DNA of 10,753 nt. Source: an uncultured Actinomyces sp. GTDB taxonomy: Bacteria; Actinomycetota; Actinomycetes; Actinomycetales; Actinomycetaceae. Positions 5,922 through 10,753 of the stretch are shown one piece after another; within the stretch, counting starts at the first letter, position 1, and every line of letters starts with the position of its first letter. The position numbers and the translations under genes were made by a program. The stretch spans positions 1-10,753 of the forward strand of contig CALIZH010000348.1 in the NCBI GenBank assembly GCA_938028585.1, in the 5' to 3' direction. The notes beneath the pieces were generated by a model. The model was not told the origin of the DNA and did no database searches. It saw nothing but the letters and a program-made list of their open reading frames with translations.

Positions 5922-6480
5922 ATCGATTGAAATTCCCGGTTCGGGGAGTTTAGAGACGCTTCCAGCTCTGGAGCACCTCAACCTTGTGGCTGAGCCAGTC
6001 GCGCGTGCGCTCACGGCGCTCGAAGCGGCCAACCCCGCGGTGGCCTCGTTAGCGCGAGTAAGTGAAGTTGACCCAGAACTGGCTGATACGGAAGTTCTCA
6101 CCCAGGCTTTCGGGATGGATCTTGCACTGTCTTCGAATTGTATTTTGGTTGCGGGCAAGCGCGCGGGTGAAGAAAGAATCGCAGCGTGTGTTGTGCGCGC
6201 AACGACCAACGCTGATGTGAATCACGTGGTGAAGAAGCTTCTCGACGTACGAAAAGCCTCGTTTTGGCCGCAAGAACGTGCAGTCGAGGCCTCGGGGATG
6301 GAATACGGAGGGATCACTCCGCTTGGCATCCCCGAGGCCTGGCGACTGTTGATCGATTCGCGTTGCGTGCAGGGATGGTCCTGCATCGGCTCGGGACTGC
6401 GCCGCTCAAAGCTCTTTGTTCCCGGAGAGCTCCTTGCTGCGCTTCCCGGCGTCGAAATCGTGGAGGGCCTTGGGTTTTAG
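5914..6480 (+). CDS. YbaK/EbsC-family protein (aminoacyl-tRNA deacylase fold)
   Basis: This 188-aa protein belongs to the YbaK/ProX-like family, whose studied members hydrolyse mischarged tRNAs in the cytoplasm. The signature is in the second half: VVKKLLDVRKASFWP, MEYGGITPLGIPEAW, LLIDSRCVQG and GSGLRRSKLFVPGELLAALPG. In classic YbaK a lysine in a KTLV-type motif is catalytic; here the aligned stretch reads SSNCILVAGKR, with Asn at that place, which I recall as typical of an actinobacterial subgroup with an N-terminal extension. Activity is therefore unproven. GTG 5914 has AAGGAGA 8 nt upstream (5899-5905) and overlaps the mobA stop by 8 nt, so it is co-translated with the Moco operon. Its stop overlaps the ndk stop on the other strand by 4 nt. 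Confidence 0.85.
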   Translation: MSESIEIPGSGSLETLPALEHLNLVAEPVARALTALEAANPAVASLARVSEVDPELADTEVLTQAFGMDLALSSNCILVAGKRAGEERIAACVVRATTNADVNHVVKKLLDVRKASFWPQERAVEASGMEYGGITPLGIPEAWRLLIDSRCVQGWSCIGSGLRRSKLFVPGELLAALPGVEIVEGLGF

Positions 6481-6947
6481 TCGATTTCAGGGAACCAAAT
6501 CTGAATCTCACGAAGGGCGGATTCTGCGCAATCTGAACCATGGATGATGTTCTCCATGTTCGGGGTATCCCATGCGCGACCCAAGTCGCCGCGAATCGTA
6601 CCGGCAGGCGCAGTTGTCGGATCCGTTGATCCCATCATGGTGCGCATGCCTTCAATGACGCGCTGACCTTCAACAATGATGGCAACCAGCGGACCCGCAC
6701 TCATGAAATCAAGAAGCCCTTCGAAGAATGGCTTACCCGCGTGGTCACGGTAGTGCTCTGCGAGGAGTTCGCGCGAGGCAACCATGATCTTCAGGCCCTT
6801 GATGATGTAGCCCTTCGCTTCAATGCGGCGCAGGATCTCACCGGTCAAACCGCGGGCGTAACCGTCTGGCTTAACGAGGATGAGGGTGTGTTCCAAAGAG
6901 GGATCCAACAGGTGCTGACGTGTAATCAGAACAGAATCGGCGCTCAC
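6477..6947 (-). CDS. ndk: Nucleoside diphosphate kinase
   Basis: Ndk moves the gamma-phosphate of ATP onto other NDPs through a phosphohistidine. Family motifs are clear: TLILVKPDGYARGL, EGLLDFMSAGPLVAI, GSTDPTTAPAGTIRGD and NIIHGSD, with the catalytic histidine at residue 136. The chosen start is GTG 6947, preceded on the minus strand by AAGGAG at a good distance, giving 156 aa. That leaves about 17 residues before the first beta strand, more than the usual 3-5, with no better start further in. It converges on the YbaK-family gene with overlapping stops and is shielded upstream by the hairpin at 7027-7057, so it is probably a single-gene unit whose promoter lies between 6948 and 7026. Confidence 0.97.
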   Translation of the reverse strand: MSADSVLITRQHLLDPSLEHTLILVKPDGYARGLTGEILRRIEAKGYIIKGLKIMVASRELLAEHYRDHAGKPFFEGLLDFMSAGPLVAIIVEGQRVIEGMRTMMGSTDPTTAPAGTIRGDLGRAWDTPNMENIIHGSDCAESALREIQIWFPEID

Positions 6948-7026
6948 AAAATCTCCTTTGCTTGAGTGAGGATGCTTCAGCATAACCGGCGATGGGTCGA
7001 AAGTCATAGCCCTACATGACAAACGA

Positions 7027-7057
7027 AAAAGGACTGACCGCCGTGGTCAGTCCTTTT
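7027..7057 (-). terminator. Intrinsic terminator with perfect 13-bp stem, possibly bidirectional
   Basis: AAAAGGACTGACC (7027-7039) and GGTCAGTCCTTTT (7045-7057) are exact complements around a 5-nt loop. The A/T tails flank both sides, so the hairpin could work in either direction. Its likely role is to end the transcript of the 221-aa gene at 7247-7912 before ndk. Confidence 0.85.
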
Positions 7058-7246
7058 CCGTTATCCCATCAACACAGAGCAGTCTTCCCAGAAAGTCTTC
7101 CGGAGAGATACGAGCAACTTTCATCGCCCGTTGTCTGATGCAGATAGTTTATGAAGTCTTACTGCAAGAAAAACGCGCGTTTACTGGGACTTTTCTGAAC
7201 GAATTTTACGAAGTGTCAACTTCGCTACCAGAGCGTCTGCAGCCAC
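7058..7246. other. AT-rich non-coding stretch after the 221-aa gene
   Basis: This 189-bp stretch lies between the stop of the minus-strand gene at 7247 and its terminator at 7027-7057. Any product would be a 3' untranslated region. It is visibly AT-richer than the genes around it. Only a short inverted repeat at 7209-7224 stands out. I see no gene with a ribosome binding site. Confidence 0.5.
7209..7224. repeat. Short inverted repeat CGAAGT-gtca-ACTTCG
   Basis: A 6-bp perfect stem with a 4-nt loop in the 3' untranslated stretch. There is no run of T after it on the minus strand, so it is probably not a terminator; it could be a mRNA stem or a chance palindrome. Confidence 0.3.
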
Positions 7247-7912
7247 TTATAAATTCGCGTCATTTTGCTGAGAAAAATGATCTTCTACAAATGCTGGGCC
7301 TTCATAACCATGACGGCCAAGGGTTTGGAAAATATCATCCATAATCTGCGATGGTTCCAGTAATCCCGCGGAAAACTCAGGGTGCTGAATTTCGATCGCC
7401 GCGAATCCGGCAGGGTCGGAAACTGGCTGAGTATCGTACTTTTCTCCCAGAAGACGGTTGACTTCTTCCAGATCGGATGGGGAACCGAAAATCCAGGTTG
7501 TTGCGGCGGGCCCTTCGCTTGAACGCCCAAGGTAGAGGCGCATCAGCACAACCTTCTTGCCGGCACGCGGGAAACTCTCACCGACACGCGTGAAAAGATG
7601 AAGGTCCAAGTCCCCCATTGAGCCATCGACGAGGCAATATGCGTAAGCACCAATGCCCCGGACGCTCAAGGCATCAGCAAGAATCCCCAAGAATTCATCC
7701 GGGAAAGCATCTTCTTGGAAGTAGATTCCTTCACCGCGTTCGGGGGCATGCTCGCCCATGATTTTGATGGGTAGCCCCGCCTCTTCAAGCGCCTGCGCGA
7801 CTAAAGAAATGTTGTATTCGGGGAAGGGATGAAGAATTGCGGCATTCTTTCCCAGTCGTTCGACGAAAACGTAGGTAGAGAATCCCAACTCTTTTGTAAT
7901 CTGCGTGCTCAT
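7247..7912 (-). CDS. Uncharacterised 221-aa acidic cytoplasmic protein
   Basis: I do not recognise a family. The start is clear: ATG 7912 follows GAGGAGGA on the minus strand, a near-perfect SD. There is no signal peptide and no membrane helix. The chain reads as a mixed alpha/beta protein: an N-terminal beta segment (STYVFVERLG), the segment ILHPFPEYNISLVAQALEEA, a central beta stretch (KKVVLMRLYLG) followed by TTWIFGSPSDLEEVNRLLGE, and a C-terminal helix region (PSQIMDDIFQTLGRHGYEG). Acidic residues outnumber basic ones. It has a single cysteine, and no obvious catalytic motif. It is flanked by terminators on both sides (7027-7057 downstream, 7965-8013 upstream), so it is its own transcription unit and context gives no function. 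Confidence 0.85.
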   Translation of the reverse strand: MSTQITKELGFSTYVFVERLGKNAAILHPFPEYNISLVAQALEEAGLPIKIMGEHAPERGEGIYFQEDAFPDEFLGILADALSVRGIGAYAYCLVDGSMGDLDLHLFTRVGESFPRAGKKVVLMRLYLGRSSEGPAATTWIFGSPSDLEEVNRLLGEKYDTQPVSDPAGFAAIEIQHPEFSAGLLEPSQIMDDIFQTLGRHGYEGPAFVEDHFSQQNDANL

Positions 7913-7964
7913 TCTTCCTCCTCTAACTCCCCTTCAAAAGGCATATGCGCTCAGACATACAAGC

Positions 7965-8013
7965 AAAAAATCGCCGAGGCCGGGAAAGAGCCAATGGCAC
8001 GCCCGGCCTCGGC
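7965..8013 (-). terminator. Intrinsic terminator of the nitroreductase-family gene
   Basis: Arms GCCGAGGCCGGG (7973-7984) and CCCGGCCTCGGC (8002-8013) are perfectly complementary over 12 bp. The loop holds an extra GCC-AAT-GGC mini-stem. On the minus strand the stem is followed at once by GATTTTTT, a classical U-tract. It lies 9 nt after the stop of the gene at 8023-8823. Confidence 0.93.
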
Positions 8014-8022
8014 AATTCTCAA

Positions 8023-8823
8023 TCAGTTCAAGCACAATCCCTGAGAGTGCAAAACCTCAAGGACGGGCGCGGTATCAAAGGTATTTGGCAGGCCCATCTG
8101 CTCGCTAATCTGCTGAGTGAAGGCATTGGTCGCGCCCAGGCCAGCCTTACGCAGTTCGTAGTATGCGCGCACGTCTTCGTCGTACTCGGCAAGCTCTTCG
8201 AGATATGAACCCTCGACCACCGGGTAGGTGTTCTCGGAAACAGCAAGGTGCTTGGGCAGACGAGGCCGGTACGGGGGATCTTGAAGCGGGCGGCCAACCA
8301 AGAGGCCCAGAATTGGGAAGGTCATGCGCGGAAGCTTCAAGAGCTCAATTGTGCGCTGGGGTCCTCTCAGAAGAGAACCGAGATAGACCGTGCCCAAGCC
8401 CATCGATTCGGCGGCAACTTCCATATTGTGTGCGGCAAGGACCGCGTCTTCCATTGCGGCAAGGAAGAGGTTGGTCCGCTGCAAGGGAGCGATATCCAAG
8501 CCGGCTTCTTCACGGATGCGCGCATTGCGGTACAGGTCAACGACGAACATGAAAAGGTCGCCCTTGGAGGTGCCCACGTAGGGCTGCTGTGCAACCTCGG
8601 CAAGCTGATCGCGCAAAGCCACATCGGTCACGTGAATGATCGAGAACTGCTGACGGAATGACGAGGTGGGGGCGCGACGCGCAACATCAATCAGTGCATC
8701 GCGGTCCTGCGCGCTCAGCGGAGAGTCCTCAAACTTTCGGATTGTGCGGTGCGCACGCAGCACATCAATCGTTGGATTGGTCACTCCAACTTCGGGGACC
8801 TTGCGGTAGTCTTCGGCCTGCAT
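8023..8823 (-). CDS. NfsA/FRP-type NAD(P)H-dependent flavin oxidoreductase (nitroreductase family)
   Basis: The 266-aa product has the nitroreductase fold: HRTIRKFEDSPLS near residues 25-37 (FMN-phosphate binding region), RRAPTSSFRQQFSII, then MGLGTVYLGSLLRGPQ and LPRMTFPILGLLVGRPL, and a late PYRPRLPKHLAVSENTYP segment as in NfsA-like enzymes. Such proteins are FMN dimers that reduce nitroaromatics, quinones or free flavin in the cytoplasm; the true substrate cannot be told from sequence. ATG 8823 follows AAGGAG on the minus strand. The longer reading from 8889 has no SD. It stands alone: its own terminator lies downstream and a divergent lipoprotein gene upstream. Confidence 0.9.
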   Translation of the reverse strand: MQAEDYRKVPEVGVTNPTIDVLRAHRTIRKFEDSPLSAQDRDALIDVARRAPTSSFRQQFSIIHVTDVALRDQLAEVAQQPYVGTSKGDLFMFVVDLYRNARIREEAGLDIAPLQRTNLFLAAMEDAVLAAHNMEVAAESMGLGTVYLGSLLRGPQRTIELLKLPRMTFPILGLLVGRPLQDPPYRPRLPKHLAVSENTYPVVEGSYLEELAEYDEDVRAYYELRKAGLGATNAFTQQISEQMGLPNTFDTAPVLEVLHSQGLCLN

Positions 8824-8862
8824 TTTTGCTCCTTTGGTGGCAACGGTCGCTCTTATTGTCCG

Positions 8863-8880
8863 TTTTTCGGCTATTTTTCG
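8863..8880. repeat. Paired TTTTTCG repeat, 11-bp period
   Basis: TTTTTCG at 8863-8869 recurs at 8874-8880, about one helix turn apart, upstream of the oxidoreductase gene. On the minus strand it reads CGAAAAA twice, resembling the CGCGAAAAC pair at 234-253. A shared regulator is speculative. Confidence 0.35.
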
Positions 8881-9000
8881 CCAGTGCATCCCACTTTTGC
8901 GTCAACCGCGGATCGCCTTCCCCCTGGGACTTTGGCAGCATTGCTTCATCACAATTTGGTCGCAGTTTCGGTGCAGACTTCCGAAATGTGGAGTCTGAGA

Positions 9001-9028
9001 TGGACGCTTTTTCAAGGATGGCTAGACT
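9001..9028 (+). promoter_or_regulatory. Promoter for a probably leaderless lipoprotein mRNA
   Basis: TGGACG (9001-9006) and TAGACT (9023-9028) are spaced by 16 bp. The -10 matches the actinobacterial TAnnnT form. Its last base lies 7 nt before ATG 9036, so transcription should start at or next to the start codon. No SD sits at a usable distance from that ATG, which fits a leaderless message. Confidence 0.5.
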
Positions 9029-9035
9029 GAGACTC

Positions 9036-9392
9036 ATGCGTAAATCTCTCATTGCAACAATGTGCATTGCTGTCATGGCAGCAACCGGCCTCGCTGCTTG
9101 CTCCAGCGGCCCCCAGTCAGCAACCAACGAAAAGATCATCACTAAGGATCCCGCTGCTGTGACCCAGACGGGCATCACTCTTCCCGAGAAGCGTGACCTT
9201 GAGTTCAAGCTCAACGGTGATGCGTCTAAGGCCAAGGTTGAGGTCGCTGACACCGAGGTCGCCGAGCAGGTCAAGGGCTCTAAGAACCTCCGCGTCCACC
9301 CCAAGAAGGTCGGTGAAACCACTCTGAAGGTCACCGATGCCAGCGGCACCGAATACACGATCCCACTTGAGGTCGTTGAAGGTAGCAACTAA
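9036..9392 (+). CDS. Small secreted lipoprotein of unknown function
   Basis: The 118-aa product has a clear lipoprotein signal peptide: basic start MRKSL, hydrophobic core, and lipobox LAAC with Cys22 as the lipidated residue, followed by SSGPQS. It should be anchored to the outer face of the cytoplasmic membrane. The mature part of about 97 residues is rich in Lys, Glu, Thr and Val and alternates short beta-strand-like stretches (LEFKLNG, KAKVEVAD, ETTLKVTD, EYTIPLEVVEG), suggesting a small Ig-like or other beta-sandwich domain. I cannot name a family. The reading frame is open upstream to 8658, but the signal peptide and the -10 box fix the start at 9036. A strong terminator follows 24 nt after the stop, so the gene is monocistronic. 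Confidence 0.85.
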   Translation: MRKSLIATMCIAVMAATGLAACSSGPQSATNEKIITKDPAAVTQTGITLPEKRDLEFKLNGDASKAKVEVADTEVAEQVKGSKNLRVHPKKVGETTLKVTDASGTEYTIPLEVVEGSN

Positions 9393-9416
9393 GTCTCACG
9401 TCGATTCACACTTTCT

Positions 9417-9453
9417 CCCGGGGAATAGGACATACCTGTTCCCCGGGATTTTC
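9417..9453 (+). terminator. Intrinsic terminator of the lipoprotein gene
   Basis: CCCGGGGAA (9417-9425) pairs with TTCCCCGGG (9439-9447); the stem extends through a T-G pair and AGG/CCT to a 5-nt loop. ATTTTC follows on the plus strand. It lies 24 nt past the lipoprotein stop. Confidence 0.88.
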
Positions 9454-9505
9454 GTCATTTCCATCGATTTCGCAACAACCTGTACGGAGATGCGGAGAGC
9501 GTCTA

Positions 9506-9535
9506 TTGACCTTTAGAGTGTGAGTCACCTAACAT
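9506..9535 (+). promoter_or_regulatory. Promoter of the GntR-family gene with a palindrome in the spacer
   Basis: TTGACC (9506-9511) and TAACAT (9530-9535) are spaced by 18 bp. The start of transcription should be near 9542, which places the in-frame ATG at 9534 inside the -10 box and leaves GTG 9570 as the real start. The spacer holds GTGA-G-TCAC (9520-9528), a possible operator for self-repression. Confidence 0.65.
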
Positions 9536-9569
9536 GGGCGCCTGTCAGCAATGTGCAAAGGAGCAACAG

Positions 9570-10328
9570 GTGACCAGTACTTCTCCACCGGTATACGAGC
9601 AGATCGCTCAGGCGATCCGGCGTCAGATTCTGGATGGCGATCTTCCACCCGGTTCCAGACTTCCGTCCGAAAGTATTCTCTGTGAGCGCTTCTCCGTCAC
9701 TCGCGGCACTGTACGCCGCGCTCTGCAGGTTCTGACCCACGAAGGCCACTTACGTTCATATCAAGGAAAAGGGACTTTTGTTACTGCACAGGATGACAAG
9801 AGAATTCTGTGGGGTTTCGGTTCACTGACAGACCGCCTTCAGGGAACCAGCGACCAGGCACGCGCTCGCGTCCTTGAGCACAGCGTAGTCACCCGGCAAA
9901 ATCGCCCATTCTTGCGCCTCAAGCGACTTCGCTTGATCGAAAGCAACACGGGCGTATTCCCCGTTAGCCTTGATCTGTCGTTCATTCCAATCGATCTCCT
10001 GCCCGGTATCCAAGATATAGACTTCACAGATCTGTCGATCTATCACGTTCTGCGTGACATCTATAAAAGCTCTCCAAAGTTCTCTGTTGTCTCACTGCGC
10101 GCCCAAAGCATCGACCAAGAAACCCGAACGATCCTTGGCGAACCGGCGGGTACCCGCTGCCTTCTTCACCTCACGGGCTCTACCTACGACCACAACGGGG
10201 CATGCATTGAGGAAAGCGAAGTCACCTACTCAACTCGGGTGCAAGCAACCTTGACCATCGATCAGGTCAGGGGCCACGCAGAACCGCTTACTCTCAATGA
10301 ATCAGCATCCACCAGAGGTAAGTTCTAG
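9570..10328 (+). CDS. GntR-family transcriptional regulator, HutC/UTRA type
   Basis: The 252-aa protein has an N-terminal winged helix-turn-helix: VYEQIAQAIRRQI (8-20), the DNA-reading region LPSESILCERFSVTRGTVRR (31-50), and the wing ending GKGTFV (66-71). From about residue 88 to 240 it carries a UTRA ligand-binding domain (FLRLKRLRLIE, FPVSLDLSFIP, CLLHLTGSTYDHNGACIEES). HutC-type members bind sugars phosphates, amino-sugar or amino-acid related effectors; which one applies here is unknown. GTG 9570 follows AAAGGAG with a good spacer. No target operon sits directly beside it: upstream is the terminated lipoprotein gene, downstream a broken DUF305 gene on the other strand, which it meets with a 4-nt overlap. 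Confidence 0.93.
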   Translation: MTSTSPPVYEQIAQAIRRQILDGDLPPGSRLPSESILCERFSVTRGTVRRALQVLTHEGHLRSYQGKGTFVTAQDDKRILWGFGSLTDRLQGTSDQARARVLEHSVVTRQNRPFLRLKRLRLIESNTGVFPVSLDLSFIPIDLLPGIQDIDFTDLSIYHVLRDIYKSSPKFSVVSLRAQSIDQETRTILGEPAGTRCLLHLTGSTYDHNGACIEESEVTYSTRVQATLTIDQVRGHAEPLTLNESASTRGKF

Positions 10329-10699
10329 CCTTCGCGCTCATACAAAAGTCCCGGGGCGCAGTTCACAATAACCCCCTGGGCAAACTCCACGACCCGGGCG
10401 GGGATACCCTCCTTGGCCAGGAGCATCTCACTCATCTCCACGGCCTGCTGGTAATGGGGGATCATCATCTGGGCAAACATGATGTCCGCGTCGTTGTAAT
10501 CGGCGGAGATCTCCCCGTCCGCCTCAGTCGTCGCCATGGTGGTCTCGGTCGTCTCAGCGGTAGTCGTCGCAGTGCTGGTGGCCGAGGTGGTGGTGTCGGT
10601 GTTGCCTGACTCGGTGGCCTTACCGCAGGCGGCCAGCGCCAGGGTGGAGGCCACGGCCCTCACGCGGGGCAGGGCGTGGTCACCGAGCAGCCTCCTCAC
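10325..10699 (-). pseudogene. 3'-truncated DUF305 lipoprotein gene
   Basis: The N-terminus looks like a lipoprotein signal (MRRLLGDH... LALAAC, Cys25), followed by a Thr-rich linker and the start of a DUF305 domain: NDADIMFAQMMIPHYQQAVE, then SEMLLAKEGIPARVVEFAQ. DUF305 proteins are small secreted or lipid-anchored proteins, often linked with metals, with a conserved M.PHH pair; here the second His is Tyr83. After residue 108 the usual helix (EIKxAQxPEI... and beyond) is missing and about 16 unrelated residues (ending PGLLYEREG) run to a stop that overlaps the gntR stop. So the gene seems cut at about 10375. The start is GTG 10699. The coding stretch is visibly GC-richer than its neighbours, suggesting transfer. 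A short but working variant cannot be excluded. Confidence 0.65.
10345..10380 (-). terminator. Weak terminator-like hairpin at the broken end of the DUF305 gene
   Basis: CCCGGGG (10350-10356) pairs with CCCC-T-GGG (10373-10380) with one bulged T and a 16-nt loop. On the minus strand it is followed by ACTTTTG. It overlaps the last codons of the truncated gene. The plus direction lacks a T-run, so it is unlikely to serve gntR. Confidence 0.35.
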
Positions 10700-10726
10700 T
10701 GTCGGGAGGCATTAATAATGTGACGG

Positions 10727-10737
10727 CATATTATATG
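10727..10737 (-). promoter_or_regulatory. Consensus -10 (TATAAT) within a palindrome upstream of the DUF305 fragment
   Basis: On the minus strand TATAAT (10735-10730) is a perfect -10 box, 31 nt before GTG 10699. It sits inside CATATTATATG, symmetric around one base, which could also be an operator. The matching -35 would lie at or beyond the window edge. Confidence 0.4.
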
Positions 10738-10753
10738 GACGATACTGTGAAGG

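Larger units (their letters stand above)
8824..9035. promoter_or_regulatory. Divergent control region between the oxidoreductase and lipoprotein genes
   Basis: This 212-bp stretch contains the start signals of two divergent genes. On the minus side two CGAAAAA units (plus-strand TTTTTCG at 8863-8869 and 8874-8880) lie 11 bp apart, 40-57 bp upstream of the oxidoreductase start. I see only a weak -10 (GACAAT) next to them. On the plus side lies the candidate lipoprotein promoter. No gene is supported in between. Confidence 0.45.

Noticed and set aside
7138..7344. Plus-strand frame of 68 codons between ndk and the 221-aa gene
   Set aside because: No ribosome binding site, overlaps the end of the minus-strand gene, and gives no recognisable protein.
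8163..8661. Two overlapping plus-strand frames antisense to the oxidoreductase gene
   Set aside because: Both mirror a clear nitroreductase-family gene and lack SD sites.
8658..9035. Upstream extension of the lipoprotein reading frame
   Set aside because: It would bury the lipoprotein signal peptide inside the protein and cross the promoter; composition is not protein-like.
9534..9569. ATG 9534 as start of the GntR regulator
   Set aside because: That ATG lies in the -10 box TAACAT of the promoter, and the SD AAAGGAG points to GTG 9570.
1..10753. CRISPR arrays, tRNAs, transposases, toxin-antitoxin or phage-defence genes
   Set aside because: I looked for repeats with regular spacers, tRNA-like folds and characteristic protein motifs on both strands and found none.

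Overview
This window looks like a chromosomal segment of an actinobacterium with moderately high GC, most likely of the Actinomycetaceae (Actinomyces/Schaalia type). The placement is inference from codon use, several TTG/GTG starts behind strong Shine-Dalgarno (SD) sites, TAnnnT -10 boxes, the subtype of the YbaK-like protein and the gene content. No 16S or database search was available. It appears to be the flank of a nitrate-respiration locus: the first gene, cut by the left edge, is the start of a NarK-type nitrate/nitrite transporter.

Positions 158-6480 hold an essentially complete molybdenum cofactor (Moco) pathway. A divergent control region (158-321) separates narK (minus) from mog-moaA-moaD (plus). 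moaE is turned round on the minus strand, tail to tail with moaD and head to head with moeB. moeB-moeA-moaC-mobA and a YbaK/EbsC-family gene follow on the plus strand; the last three overlap in sequence. MoaA and MoaC make cPMP from GTP. MoeB adenylates MoaD so that MoaD-thiocarboxylate and MoaE can build molybdopterin. Mog and MoeA insert molybdenum, and MobA adds the nucleotide to give the guanine dinucleotide form used by enzymes such as nitrate reductase NarG.

Positions 6477-8823 are ordinary chromosome on the minus strand: ndk (nucleoside diphosphate kinase), an unrecognised 221-aa protein, and an NfsA-type flavin oxidoreductase. Two clear intrinsic terminators separate them. Positions 9001-9453 hold a small lipoprotein gene that looks leaderless, with its own terminator. 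Positions 9506-10328 hold a GntR/HutC-type regulator with a good promoter and a palindrome in the promoter spacer. The right end (about 10325-10753) holds a GC-richer DUF305 lipoprotein gene that appears to be cut off at its 3' end, probably a decayed or transferred fragment.

I see no CRISPR array, tRNA, rRNA, transposase or phage gene. The most interesting points are the MoeB variant lacking the usual loop cysteine, the YbaK-like protein co-translated with mobA, the direct repeats in the narK-mog control region, the uncharacterised 221-aa protein and lipoprotein, and the broken DUF305 gene. I do not see strong evidence of a wholly new system.
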